A stretch of 64,000 bases of DNA from UMGS1889 sp964540575 (GTDB lineage Bacteria; Bacillota; Clostridia; Oscillospirales; Ruminococcaceae). Under the pieces are notes generated by a model. The model had not been told where the DNA came from and made no database searches. It saw nothing but the letters and a program-made list of their open reading frames with translations. The position numbers and the translations under genes were made by a program. This document shows positions 41,924 to 50,329 of this stretch, piece after piece. Numbering within the stretch: the stretch's first letter is position 1; each line of letters begins with the position of its first letter. The DNA lies in NCBI GenBank assembly GCA_964540575.1, contig CAZINI010000003.1, forward strand, positions 1-64,000, read 5' to 3'.

Positions 41924-43441
41924 ATGAGTAAGAAACCTGTTGCTCTCATTATTATGGACGGCTTCGGAATCAACAACAGCGATTACGGAAACGCTATCGC
42001 TGCTGCAAAGAAGCCTAATCTGGACAAATATTTCGCTGAATGCCCCAACACTATTATCGGTGCTTCGGGTTTGGACGTTGGTCTGCCCGACGGTCAGATG
42101 GGCAACTCCGAGGTTGGTCACACCAATATCGGTGCGGGACGTATCGTTTATCAGATGCTGGTTAAGATTTCCAAGGACATTAAGGACGGCGTTTTCTTCA
42201 AGAACCCCGCTCTCTGTGCTGCTATGGATAACTGCAAGAAGAACGGCTCTGCTCTCCACCTGATGGGTCTGCTTTCTCCCGGCGGCGTTCACAGCCATAT
42301 GGAGCACCTTTACGGTTTGCTGGAAATGGCTAAGCAGAACGGCATTGACAAGGTTTACGTTCACGCATTCCTTGACGGACGTGACGTTCCTCCTTCCTCT
42401 GCTGCTGAGTTTATGGAAGAAGCTGTTGCCGAGATGAATAAGATCGGCGTTGGCAAGGTGGGTGTTATTTCGGGACGTTACTATGCTATGGACCGTGACA
42501 ATGCCTGGGACAGAGTCGAAAAGGCTTATGACGCTCTGGTTATGGGCGAGGGCGTTAAGGGAACAGACCCCGTTCAGGCTATCAAGGATTCCTATGCAAA
42601 CGGCGTTACAGATGAGTTTATGCTGCCTACCGTTGTTGACGAGAACGGTATGATAAAGGAGAACGACAGCGTTATCTTCTTCAATTTCCGTCCCGACCGT
42701 GCAAGACAGATAACAAGAGCGTTCGTTGACCCCGAGTTCAAGGGCTTCGAGAGAAAGAAGGGCTATTTCCCCGTTCATTTCGTTTGCATGGCTCAGTATG
42801 ATGCGGCTATGCCTAACGTTTCCGTGGCATATCCTCCCGAGCAGCTGACTATGACTATGGGCGAATATCTCAGCAAAATGGGCAAAACACAGCTGAGAAT
42901 TGCCGAAACTCAGAAGTATGCTCACGTTACCTTCTTCTTCAACGGCGGCGAGGAGAAGCAGTTCGAGGGCGAGGATAGAATACTCATTCAGTCCCCCGAC
43001 GTTCCCACATTCGACCTTAAGCCCGAAATGAGTGCTTACGAGGTCTGCGACGCTGTTGTCAAGGCTATCAACGAGGACAAGTACGATGTTATTATCCTCA
43101 ACTACGCTAACTGCGATATGGTTGGACACACCGGTATTTTCGACGCTGCAAAGGCAGCTGTTGAAGCTGTTGACACCTGTGTCGGCAGAATGGTTGACGC
43201 TATCCTGGCAAAGGGCGGTGCTGCGTTCATTACCGCCGACCACGGAAATGCGGACAAGATGTACGAGGCTGACGGCAGTCCGTTCACCGCTCACACCACC
43301 AATCCCGTACCGTTCATCGTCGTTGGCGAGGACTGCAAGCTGAGAGAGGGCGGCGTTCTTGCGGACATTGCTCCCACAATGCTTAAGGTTATGGGAATCC
43401 CTCAGCCCGAGGAAATGACAGGTAAGTCGCTTATTGTTTGA
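41924..43441 (+). CDS. gpmI: 2,3-bisphosphoglycerate-independent phosphoglycerate mutase
   Basis: About 505 residues, the normal length. It interconverts 3- and 2-phosphoglycerate using two manganese ions. The phosphatase-like core starts at VALIIMDGFGI; the phosphoserine is in GQMGNSEVGHTNIGAGR; later metal ligands are in NYANCDMVGHTG and TADHGNADKM. The start at 41924 follows GGAAAGGA; an in-frame codon 36 bases upstream lies inside the terminator hairpin. It follows tpiA by 77 bases. Enolase and gap are not in the window. Confidence 0.96.
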   Translation: MSKKPVALIIMDGFGINNSDYGNAIAAAKKPNLDKYFAECPNTIIGASGLDVGLPDGQMGNSEVGHTNIGAGRIVYQMLVKISKDIKDGVFFKNPALCAAMDNCKKNGSALHLMGLLSPGGVHSHMEHLYGLLEMAKQNGIDKVYVHAFLDGRDVPPSSAAEFMEEAVAEMNKIGVGKVGVISGRYYAMDRDNAWDRVEKAYDALVMGEGVKGTDPVQAIKDSYANGVTDEFMLPTVVDENGMIKENDSVIFFNFRPDRARQITRAFVDPEFKGFERKKGYFPVHFVCMAQYDAAMPNVSVAYPPEQLTMTMGEYLSKMGKTQLRIAETQKYAHVTFFFNGGEEKQFEGEDRILIQSPDVPTFDLKPEMSAYEVCDAVVKAINEDKYDVIILNYANCDMVGHTGIFDAAKAAVEAVDTCVGRMVDAILAKGGAAFITADHGNADKMYEADGSPFTAHTTNPVPFIVVGEDCKLREGGVLADIAPTMLKVMGIPQPEEMTGKSLIV

Positions 43442-43462
43442 TCTTATTTCGTAAATAGTTTC

Positions 43463-43507
43463 AGCCGCTTTCGATATTATTTGTCGGAGGCGGCTTTGTT
43501 TTTTTAT
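43463..43507 (+). terminator. Terminator of tpiA-gpmI
   Basis: AGCCGCTTTCGA (43463-43474) pairs, with G-U wobbles, with TCGGAGGCGGCT (43484-43495), then TTGTTTTTTT. Confidence 0.85.
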
Positions 43508-43513
43508 GCGATA

Positions 43514-43542
43514 TTGACTTTTTATGGCGGCGATGGTATAAT
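43514..43542 (+). promoter_or_regulatory. Promoter of the CDP-alcohol phosphatidyltransferase gene
   Basis: TTGACT at 43514-43519, 17-bp spacer, TATAAT at 43537-43542. Confidence 0.7.
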
Positions 43543-43583
43543 TTTCTCAATGAGATCGGAATTTATCGGTGAGAGGTGAACGC

Positions 43584-44075
43584 ATGGCAAATATCATAAC
43601 AAGTTGCAGGATACTGTTCAGTGCGGTACTGTTATTCTTTCCCGCATTTTCTCCCGAATTTTATGTTTTCTACTGTCTGGCAGGATTTACGGATATGATA
43701 GATGGCACCGTTGCAAGAAAAACAGATACTGTCAGTGAATTCGGATCCGTGCTGGATACTGTTGCAGATACTGTTTTTGCTGTGGTTTGTTTGATAAAAA
43801 TACTGCCAAGCTTGTCAATACCCGTATGGCTGTGGATATGGATAGGGGTAATTGCGGTAGTAAAGGTCATCAATATAATTTCCGGGTTTATAGTGCAAAA
43901 GAAATTCGTGGCAAAACATACCGTTATGAATAAGGTCACAGGGGCTTTATTGTTTATTCTCCCGTTGACGTTATCTGTTGTTGATGTGAAATACAGCGGG
44001 GGCGTTGTCTGCACGATCGCTGTTTTTGCAGCCGTACAGGAGGGGCATTTGATAAGAACCGAAAAACAAAATTGA
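43584..44075 (+). CDS. CDP-alcohol phosphatidyltransferase family membrane protein
   Basis: About 163 residues with four to five membrane helices. The family signature D-x2-D-G-x2-A-R-x8-G-x3-D-x3-D is complete: DMIDGTVARKTDTVSEFG followed by SVLDTVAD. It joins an alcohol (glycerol phosphate, inositol, serine or similar) to CDP-diacylglycerol. At this length it is shorter than PgsA (about 180-200) and could be a divergent paralogue. ATG at 43584 follows GAGAGGTG; a start 15 bases upstream would overlap that site. The head group is not predictable. Confidence 0.85.
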   Translation: MANIITSCRILFSAVLLFFPAFSPEFYVFYCLAGFTDMIDGTVARKTDTVSEFGSVLDTVADTVFAVVCLIKILPSLSIPVWLWIWIGVIAVVKVINIISGFIVQKKFVAKHTVMNKVTGALLFILPLTLSVVDVKYSGGVVCTIAVFAAVQEGHLIRTEKQN

Positions 44076-44105
44076 GGAATTTATGAAATTGTGGAGGTCA
44101 TTCAA

Positions 44106-44435
44106 ATGAATGAGCAGGTAAAAGCTTATTTAGATAAATATCCAAGTGAGATCATTGATATGTACAATAATTTAAGAAAGCTTATTTTTGACAGTGTTTC
44201 AAGCGAACCCGATGAAACCTTGTGGGCGAAATTGCCAAGCTATTATGTGGGTGAAGCTTTCGTAAGGCTTATTCCGTTTAAAGACCATATCAACATTGAA
44301 GCACAGGCGGCGGCTCAGCATAAGGAAGAACTCTCGGGTTATAAAATTACTCCCAAGGGAATGGTGCAGATATTCGTAAAACAGGATATTCCTTATGAGG
44401 TTTTGAAACAGATATTTGTGGAAACTTTAGGGTGA
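44106..44435 (+). CDS. DUF1801 (YdhG-like) small protein
   Basis: 109 residues with the DUF1801 pattern, including ETLWAKLPSYYVGEAFVRLIPFKDHINIEA. The fold is shared with the proposed iron chaperone YdhG and the Fe-S-related frataxin-like group, but biochemical function is poorly defined. The start is ATG at 44106 after GTGGAGG; a longer frame from 44091 overlaps that site. Base composition drops in GC from here to 45008 compared with neighbours, which may mark acquired genes. Confidence 0.75.
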   Translation: MNEQVKAYLDKYPSEIIDMYNNLRKLIFDSVSSEPDETLWAKLPSYYVGEAFVRLIPFKDHINIEAQAAAQHKEELSGYKITPKGMVQIFVKQDIPYEVLKQIFVETLG

Positions 44436-44462
44436 TAAAACAGAAATTGAAAGGCGAACTAT

Positions 44463-45008
44463 ATGAAATTAAAAACTATTGAAAAGAACGTCAAACTATT
44501 ACGCACACCTTATTGTGATTTTTCAATTACAGATGAAGAGGGTAATGCCGTTAGCTTTGATATTATGGAATCGCCTGAAGAAGAAACACAGGTATGGTTA
44601 GATGATGATGAAAACCAAGCGATTCCCGTAAAATTTGGTGAAGGCAAAACGCTTAGACTGTATACCAAAAATCTTGATATTAAAAGGAATTACTACATAC
44701 GACCATCAGTAAAGCTTATTGCACGAGATAGTGATGAACGATTATTTACACACGGTCTAACAGGAGAAGATTACACATTCGCTGTAAGTTTTCCCGACCC
44801 AAACGAAATGGAAAAATTTGAGCTTGATTGCACAGAAGATGATTATCATTTCTACAATATTGAGTGTGATGATGAAGTATATATCTTACGTTTGTATGAC
44901 AGAGATATTGAATATATTGACATATTTATGTTTTGGATATGGAATATTCAAGATCATATGCCCGACTATGAATCGGCGTGTGATATTGCTACTTGGTGGT
45001 GTCCGTAA
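44463..45008 (+). CDS. Unrecognised acidic protein
   Basis: 181 residues, very acidic, rich in Asp, Glu, Tyr and Trp (for example ECDDEVYILRLYDRD, FWIWNIQDHMPDYES). No signal peptide or membrane helix and no motif I recognise. A beta-rich immunity- or adaptor-type protein is possible, but no toxin partner is present. AT-rich codon use differs from the surrounding metabolic genes, so it may be acquired. It ends in a Cys-Pro after two Trp. Start at 44463 follows GAAAGGCG. Function unknown. Confidence 0.65.
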   Translation: MKLKTIEKNVKLLRTPYCDFSITDEEGNAVSFDIMESPEEETQVWLDDDENQAIPVKFGEGKTLRLYTKNLDIKRNYYIRPSVKLIARDSDERLFTHGLTGEDYTFAVSFPDPNEMEKFELDCTEDDYHFYNIECDDEVYILRLYDRDIEYIDIFMFWIWNIQDHMPDYESACDIATWWCP

Positions 45009-45031
45009 ATTTCAGATGTAAAACAGCCAAC

Positions 45032-45070
45032 CGACCCGAAAGGACCTCAGCCTTTTCGGGTCAAAATTAT
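45032..45070 (+). terminator. Terminator after the unrecognised acidic gene
   Basis: GACCCGAAAGG (from 45032) pairs with CCTTTTCGGGTC (to 45061) with one bulged T, then an AT tract. Confidence 0.7.
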
Positions 45071-45164
45071 TTATCTGACAAAATGAACCTTATCTCTCAA
45101 TACGACAATATTATATTGAAAGCAAAAACGATCGTAATCTTTCATCAAAAACGGAGGAAATCCA

Positions 45165-45686
45165 ATGAACAGGGCAGAACTCAGCGAGCTTATCGAAGCC
45201 TGCGGAAAGGACATTTACAGCTTCTGCGTTTACCTTACCCAAAGCCGGGACGAGGCGGACGAGCTTTATCAGGACACCTTTCTGACGGCTGCCGAAAACT
45301 CCCGCAAGCTGGATATTTCACAAAATCCCAAGGGCTGGCTGATCTCATCAGCGGTAAAGCTGTGGATAAACCGAAAGCGAAAATTTGCCAGACGTATGCG
45401 GCTTGCATTTTCCGTTACGGAGGAAAAAGCGGGAGAAATTCCCGACATTTCCCCTTGCCCCGAGGACGGCTATATCGAACGGGAGGAACGTCAGGCGGTC
45501 ATCTCGGCGGTCAGGCGGCTCCCCGACAAGCAGAGGATACCTATCCTGCTGTTTTACACCGAGGAAATGTCGGTCACGGAAATATCACAGACGCTGGGTA
45601 TCCCCGAAGGCACGGTAAAAAGCAGACTGTCCGAGGCGAGGAAAAAACTCAGAAAATATTTGGAGGCAGACGGATATGGAAGATAA
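45165..45686 (+). CDS. ECF-family RNA polymerase sigma factor
   Basis: 173 residues. Region 2 (about 5-75, DIYSFCVYLTQSRDEADELYQDTFLTA) contacts the -10 element and core enzyme. Region 4 (about 110-165, LPDKQRIPILLFYTEEMSVTEISQTLGI then PEGTVKSRLSEARKKL) contacts the -35 element. No region 3 or other domains, as expected for ECF factors. The next gene, a membrane-anchored protein with an N-terminal cytoplasmic arm, overlaps by 11 bases and is its likely anti-sigma factor. AAACGGAGG precedes the ATG. The signal and regulon are unknown. Confidence 0.92.
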   Translation: MNRAELSELIEACGKDIYSFCVYLTQSRDEADELYQDTFLTAAENSRKLDISQNPKGWLISSAVKLWINRKRKFARRMRLAFSVTEEKAGEIPDISPCPEDGYIEREERQAVISAVRRLPDKQRIPILLFYTEEMSVTEISQTLGIPEGTVKSRLSEARKKLRKYLEADGYGR

Positions 45687-46611
45687 ACTGGAAAAAATGC
45701 TGAAAGCCGCTCTTTCTGCCGATTTTCTCCCCGAAAAATCGATCGATGACGAAATTTTAGAGAGAGCAAAGGAGAAAAGCATTATGAGCAAAACAGGAAA
45801 TAAAAAAGTTAAAATTGCGGTAATTGCGTGTGCTGCGGCGGCAGTCTGCACCTTAACGGCTGCGGCGGCGTACAGGCTGCTGTCCCCGTCGGAAGCGGCT
45901 CTTCGTGTTGAGAACGCAACCTTGTCACAGGCGTTTGAAGGCGAAAATGCGGTGCTTTCCGACGAAACAAGGATCGACGGCGATTACAGTGTGACGTTTA
46001 TGGGTGCCGTTTCGGGAAAAAATATCGAAATCAGTGATAATCTGTATTTCCTAGATGGCGAGTTACTTGACGAAAGGACTTATGCGGTGGTGGCAATTTC
46101 AAGAACGGACGGCAAGCCTATGGGAGATGAGCATTTGTTTGTTTCTCCGTATATCAAGGGGCTTGACCCGCTGAGATACAATATTGTTACTATGAAGGGC
46201 GGTTACAGGGGATTTACCGAAAACGGCGTTATGTACAGGATAATCAGCTGCGACAATATCGAAATGTTTGCGGACAGGGGGCTTTATATCGGCGTATCAG
46301 ACGCAAAAGGTGTTTTCTTTGACAGAAATGCGTACAATTACAATGCCGAAACGGGCGAGATGACCGAAAATCCCGATTTTGACGGGGTGAATGTTCTGTT
46401 CGATCTGCCGATAGATGTGTCAAAGGCTGACCCCGATGCTGCGGCGAAATATCTAAGTGACCTTGAAAAGGGATTCGGCGGCGGTACGGACAGCGAAGAG
46501 CCGTCCGAGGGTGAGGGCGTTCCCGAGCCGGAGGTCACAGCCGAAACCGTTTCCGAGTTTTATGAATGGGAGCCGGTCGATGAAGATGTGGTTTATATAA
46601 AAGCCGAGTGA
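45676..46611 (+). CDS. Membrane-anchored anti-sigma-like protein
   Basis: 311 residues. A short cytoplasmic N-terminus (about 1-43, MEDKLEKMLKAALSADFLP) precedes one membrane helix (about 45-66), and about 240 residues lie outside. This layout and the 11-base overlap with the ECF sigma gene point to an anti-sigma factor. It has no zinc-binding HxxxCxxC motif, so it is not a ZAS type. The extracellular part is acidic and ends in a Glu/Pro-rich tail. The outer domain is not one I can name. A strong terminator follows. Confidence 0.75.
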   Translation: MEDKLEKMLKAALSADFLPEKSIDDEILERAKEKSIMSKTGNKKVKIAVIACAAAAVCTLTAAAAYRLLSPSEAALRVENATLSQAFEGENAVLSDETRIDGDYSVTFMGAVSGKNIEISDNLYFLDGELLDERTYAVVAISRTDGKPMGDEHLFVSPYIKGLDPLRYNIVTMKGGYRGFTENGVMYRIISCDNIEMFADRGLYIGVSDAKGVFFDRNAYNYNAETGEMTENPDFDGVNVLFDLPIDVSKADPDAAAKYLSDLEKGFGGGTDSEEPSEGEGVPEPEVTAETVSEFYEWEPVDEDVVYIKAE

Positions 46612-46650
46612 TAATGCACCGTCATTCTTCCTCTGACGGGCGGAAATAAT

Positions 46651-46684
46651 GGGCTTCTGCGGTTGTTTGCAGAAGCCCTTTTTT
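46651..46684 (+). terminator. Terminator of the sigma/anti-sigma pair
   Basis: GGGCTTCTGC (46651-46660) pairs perfectly with GCAGAAGCCC (46669-46678), then six T. Confidence 0.92.
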
Positions 46685-46729
46685 CATATGTTGATAATTC
46701 ACAAAAAGTCATCTTTGGCGTTCTATACA

Positions 46730-46758
46730 TTGACCTTATAGGGCGTTTGTGATATAAT
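46730..46758 (+). promoter_or_regulatory. Promoter of the TfoX C-terminal domain gene
   Basis: TTGACC at 46730-46735, 17-bp spacer, TATAAT at 46753-46758. Confidence 0.65.
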
Positions 46759-46801
46759 AAACTCAGCGAACAATCGTAATTTCTGAAGAGGAGAAATAAA
46801 T

Positions 46802-47059
46802 ATGGGAGAATTATCAAAACTGCCGAATATTGGAGAAAAAGTTGAAGCTCAACTAATTCAAGTTGGAATAACGACTGTTGATGAATTAACAAAAACAGGT
46901 GCCAAGGTCGCTTGGCTGAAAATACAGGAAATTGATGAGTCTGCCTGCATAAATCGTTTGATGGCACTTGAGGGTGCTATCCGAGGAATAAAGAAAAGTA
47001 TGTTGCCGGATGAAGTAAAGACGGATTTGAAAGTATTCTATCAGAGTAATAAGAAGTAA
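46802..47059 (+). CDS. Stand-alone TfoX/Sxy C-terminal domain protein
   Basis: 85 residues that match only the C-terminal half of TfoX/Sxy, the competence regulator of Gram-negative bacteria: LPNIGEKVEAQLIQVGITTVDELTKTGAKVAWLKI, a helix-hairpin-helix-like fold. The N-terminal TfoX domain is absent. Stand-alone forms are common in Firmicutes and their role is not known; nucleic-acid binding is plausible from the fold. GAAGAGGAG precedes the ATG. Monocistronic. Confidence 0.82.
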   Translation: MGELSKLPNIGEKVEAQLIQVGITTVDELTKTGAKVAWLKIQEIDESACINRLMALEGAIRGIKKSMLPDEVKTDLKVFYQSNKK

Positions 47060-47186
47060 ATAAATCTACTACTTTCTATTTTTTTCTCTGAGATAAAAAA
47101 TCGGCATACTAAAATTCCTTAATTGTCCGAAAAGTGCCTAGAAAATCTGTTGTTGATAATTCACAAAAAAGTCACCCAAAAAACCG

Positions 47187-47215
47187 TTGACATAACCGAA
47201 AAAATGTGCTATACT
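47187..47215 (+). promoter_or_regulatory. Promoter of the pyr operon
   Basis: TTGACA at 47187-47192, 17-bp spacer, TATACT at 47210-47215. Transcription would start near 47222, about 260 bases before pyrR. Confidence 0.8.
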
Positions 47216-47218
47216 ATT

Positions 47219-47323
47219 AATACTAAACATTCATTAATCACGGGAATCTCTCGGCACAAAAAACCATATACGCAAGTTTTTCGAGCCGATTTCTTCTCCG
47301 TGATTTAAATGCTGTTTAGTATA
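47219..47323 (+). other. Long hairpin at the 5' end of the pyr leader
   Basis: The first 100 bases of the leader fold back: TACTAAACA (47220-47228) pairs with TGTTTAGTA (47313-47321), AATCACGG with CCGTGATT, and CGGC with GCCG. This lies upstream of, and is separate from, the PyrR-binding hairpin. It may be an antiterminator partner or an RNA-stability element; I know no standard counterpart. Confidence 0.55.
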
Positions 47324-47339
47324 ACAGTGAAAACTCAGT

Positions 47340-47466
47340 CCTTTAAGTCGATCCCGTGAGGTTGACAAGGCGGTTGTGTGAATTGCGGAAAAACGGCGTG
47401 ATTTTGTGCCCGTACTGTATGCTTATCCGGCCTGTCTGTCAGCTTTTGACGGACAGGCTTTTTTTT
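47340..47466 (+). promoter_or_regulatory. PyrR-binding attenuator of the pyr operon
   Basis: The PyrR-binding hairpin is at 47340-47370: CCTT/AAGG and GTCGA/TTGAC stems around the loop TCCCGTGAGG, close to the known binding loop. A terminator follows at 47430-47466: a 12-bp stem (GCCTGTCTGTCA with its partner) and eight T. With UMP or UTP bound, PyrR should stabilise the upstream hairpin and favour termination before pyrR. Confidence 0.9.
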
Positions 47467-47482
47467 CGAGGTGATTTGTTTT

Positions 47483-48025
47483 ATGACGGAAGCTGCGGTC
47501 ATTATGGACGAAAATGCCATTGCCCGGGCGGTCGCAAGGATATGCTATGAGATAGCCGAGAGAAACAAGGGTATTGCGGATATTGCCGTTATCGGGATAA
47601 TGTCGGGCGGCGAACTGCTGGCAGAGCGTATCGCACACAAGCTGGGCGAGCTGGAGGGCTGCACCGTTCCGTTCGGAAGGCTGGACATTACTCCGTTTCG
47701 GGACGATGAAAAAAACATTTCCGACAGCGATTTTTCCGACATAAGCTTTGACATTGAAAACAAAAAGATCATTCTTGTGGATGACGTCATTTTTACGGGA
47801 CGAAGTGCCAGAGCCGCTATGGACGCCGTTATCGAACGGGGCAGACCTCAGAGCGTTCAGCTTGCCGTTTTGGTGGACAGGGGACACCGTGAACTGCCTA
47901 TCAGGGCGGATTATGTGGGCAAAAATGTCCCCACCTCACGGGAAGAAGCTGTGAAGGTAATGGTCGGCGGAACGGACGGCGACAAAGTCGTTATCCAAAA
48001 GCCCGAAAAAATTGGCGGAAACTGA
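47483..48025 (+). CDS. pyrR: Bifunctional pyr operon regulator/uracil phosphoribosyltransferase
   Basis: About 180 residues. PyrR binds the leader RNA in response to uridine nucleotides and has uracil phosphoribosyltransferase activity. The PRPP-binding motif is KIILVDDVIFTGRSARAAMDA; IGIMSGGELLAERI and PFGRLDITPFRDD are also typical. The start is ATG at 47483, nine bases after GAGGTG; the GTG at 47471 overlaps that site. It is the first gene of the operon, directly behind its own attenuator, so it should control itself. pyrC starts 11 bases after its stop. Confidence 0.96.
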   Translation: MTEAAVIMDENAIARAVARICYEIAERNKGIADIAVIGIMSGGELLAERIAHKLGELEGCTVPFGRLDITPFRDDEKNISDSDFSDISFDIENKKIILVDDVIFTGRSARAAMDAVIERGRPQSVQLAVLVDRGHRELPIRADYVGKNVPTSREEAVKVMVGGTDGDKVVIQKPEKIGGN

Positions 48026-48036
48026 AAGGAGAGCTT

Positions 48037-49308
48037 ATGGCTTCGCTTTTGCTTAAAAATACAGTTCCTTTTGACAGGGATTATCCCTGCGATATTCTTA
48101 TAGAAAACGGTTTTATCACCCGAATGGAGCCTGCGGACAGGGAAAGCCTTTCGGCGGACAAGACCCTTGACTGCGGCGGACTGACCGCATTCCCCGGGCT
48201 GTTTGATATGCACGTTCATTTCAGAGATCCCGGATATACCTATAAGGAGGACGTTTTCAGCGGCTCCGAGGCTGCTTTGGCGGGGGGCGTGACGGGCGTT
48301 GTTTGTATGCCGAACACTAATCCCGTTACCGATAATGCTCAGGTCGTTGGGTATATTATCGACAAGGCAAAGGAAACGGGCGTGAAGATATATCCCGCTG
48401 CCTGCATTTCTTCGGGAATGAAGGGCGGAGAGCTTACCAATTTCGCCGAGCTTCGTGATGCGGGCGTAAAGCTCATTTCCGATGACGGCAGACCCGTTAA
48501 AAACGCCGAGCTTATGCGAAGGGCTTTGGAGGAATCGGGAAAATACGGGCTTCTCTGTGCGTCCCACTGCGAGGACCTTGACATTATTGACGGCGGTATC
48601 ATTAACAAGGGCGAGGTTTCCAAGGCACTGGGCGTCAAGGGTATGGACAGAGCCTCCGAGGACAGCATTACCGCCCGTGAGATAATGCTGGCGGCGTCCT
48701 GCGGGGCGAGGATACACATTTGCCACGTTTCCACCAAGGGAAGCATCGAGATAATCAGGGCGGCAAAGCAGATGGGCATTGCGGTCACCTGCGAAACCTG
48801 TCCCCACTATTTTATGTATACCGATGAAAAGGTAATGTCGAGGGACGCCGATTACCGAATGAATCCGCCCCTGCGTACCGAAGCGGACAGAAACGCTGTT
48901 CTTGCGGCGGTCTTGGACGGTACCGTTGACTGCATCGTTACCGACCATGCACCTCATGCTGCCGAGGAAAAGAGCGATTTCGAGAAGGCACCCAACGGCG
49001 TTGTGGGTCTGGAAACCTCTTTGGCTGCCGCACTTACCGTTCTTCATCACGGAAACGGTATGCCCCTTCGGAGAATAGCCGAGCTTATGTCGTCAAACCC
49101 GAGGAGGCTTCTCGGTATCGAGCAGATAGCTATCATTCCCGGGTCAAGGGCGGACATCTGCATTGCCGACATTAACAGAAGCTGGACGGTATCTCCCGAA
49201 AAGCTTCATTCCAAATCGAAAAATACCGTATTTAAAGGCGAAACCTTTAAAGGACGTGTTATATACACAATTTCAGACGGAGAAGTAAGATATACCTGCG
49301 AGGAATAA
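48037..49308 (+). CDS. pyrC: Dihydroorotase
   Basis: 423 residues of the long type I dihydroorotase. It cyclises carbamoyl-aspartate to dihydroorotate. Metal ligands are in DMHVHFRDPG, in SHCEDLD, in HICHVST and the catalytic Asp in TDHAPHA. Second gene of the pyr operon, between pyrR and pyrF with gaps of 11 and 13 bases. Its substrate requires aspartate carbamoyltransferase (pyrB), which is not in this operon. Confidence 0.96.
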   Translation: MASLLLKNTVPFDRDYPCDILIENGFITRMEPADRESLSADKTLDCGGLTAFPGLFDMHVHFRDPGYTYKEDVFSGSEAALAGGVTGVVCMPNTNPVTDNAQVVGYIIDKAKETGVKIYPAACISSGMKGGELTNFAELRDAGVKLISDDGRPVKNAELMRRALEESGKYGLLCASHCEDLDIIDGGIINKGEVSKALGVKGMDRASEDSITAREIMLAASCGARIHICHVSTKGSIEIIRAAKQMGIAVTCETCPHYFMYTDEKVMSRDADYRMNPPLRTEADRNAVLAAVLDGTVDCIVTDHAPHAAEEKSDFEKAPNGVVGLETSLAAALTVLHHGNGMPLRRIAELMSSNPRRLLGIEQIAIIPGSRADICIADINRSWTVSPEKLHSKSKNTVFKGETFKGRVIYTISDGEVRYTCEE

Positions 49309-49321
49309 AGGAGAATTTGCT

Positions 49322-50239
49322 ATGTCACTTGACACATTAATGGAAAAGATCGTTGAAACTCAGAACCCGACCGTTGTGGGACTTGACCCCAAGCTGGATT
49401 ACGTTCCCGAGTTTATCAAGAAGGAAGCATTCGAGGTTGAGGGATATACCCTTAAGGCGGCGGCAAAGGCTATTTACCGCTTTAATAAGGGTATTATCGA
49501 CGCTGTATGTGATGTCGTTCCCGCTATCAAGCCCCAGGCTGCATATTACGAAATGTACGGTTATTACGGAGTGAAGGCTCTTGCCAAGACCATCGAATAT
49601 GCAAAGAGCAAGGGTATTTTCGTTATTACCGACGGAAAGAGAAACGACATCGGTGCTACTATGGAGGCATATACAAATGCTCATATCGGTACTGTTACCG
49701 TTGGGGACAGAGTGCTTGAACCCTTCGGTGCAGATGCTCTTACCGTAAACGGCTATCTCGGTTCGGACGGTATCGAGCCGCTCCTTAACGCTTGCAGAGA
49801 GTTTGACAAGGGCATTTTCGTTCTTGTAAAGACCTCAAACAAGTCCTCGGGCGAGCTTCAGGACAGGCTTATCGACGGCAAGCCCGTATATGAAATTATG
49901 GGCGAAATGTGCGAGAAGTGGGGCGAATCCGCTCCCGGTGCTTACGGATATTCCTCCGTTGGTGCGGTCGTTGGTGCGACCTATCCCGAACAGCTCAAGG
50001 AGCTGAGAGAAAAGCTTCCCCACACATTCTTCCTCGTTCCCGGCTACGGTGCTCAGGGCGGCGGTGCCGAGGGCGTGGCTAATGCATTTGACAAAAACGG
50101 CAGAGGTGCTGTTATCAATTCCTCCAGAGCCGTTATGTGTGCATACAAAAAAGAGGGCTGCGACGAAACGGAATACGCCGCTGCGGCACTCAGAGAATGT
50201 ATCCGTATGAAAAACGACATAATTTCTCACATCCGCTGA
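49322..50239 (+). CDS. pyrF: Orotidine 5'-phosphate decarboxylase (type 2)
   Basis: 305 residues, the longer type 2 form (PyrF of the Mycobacterium/Clostridia kind). It decarboxylates OMP to UMP, the last step. The catalytic charged network is in TDGKRNDIGAT; the phosphate-binding end is VPGYGAQGG. AAAGGAG precedes the ATG. A 90-base gap with a hairpin (GCTCTGT at 50256-50262 with ACAGAGC at 50288-50294) separates it from carA. Confidence 0.95.
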   Translation: MSLDTLMEKIVETQNPTVVGLDPKLDYVPEFIKKEAFEVEGYTLKAAAKAIYRFNKGIIDAVCDVVPAIKPQAAYYEMYGYYGVKALAKTIEYAKSKGIFVITDGKRNDIGATMEAYTNAHIGTVTVGDRVLEPFGADALTVNGYLGSDGIEPLLNACREFDKGIFVLVKTSNKSSGELQDRLIDGKPVYEIMGEMCEKWGESAPGAYGYSSVGAVVGATYPEQLKELREKLPHTFFLVPGYGAQGGGAEGVANAFDKNGRGAVINSSRAVMCAYKKEGCDETEYAAAALRECIRMKNDIISHIR

Positions 50240-50329
50240 ACAGAAATTTTCAAAAGCTCTGTTCGGACGGCATATCGACGGCTTCGGACAGAGCAGACAT
50301 GTATACCAACAGAAAGGAAGAAATAAAAA

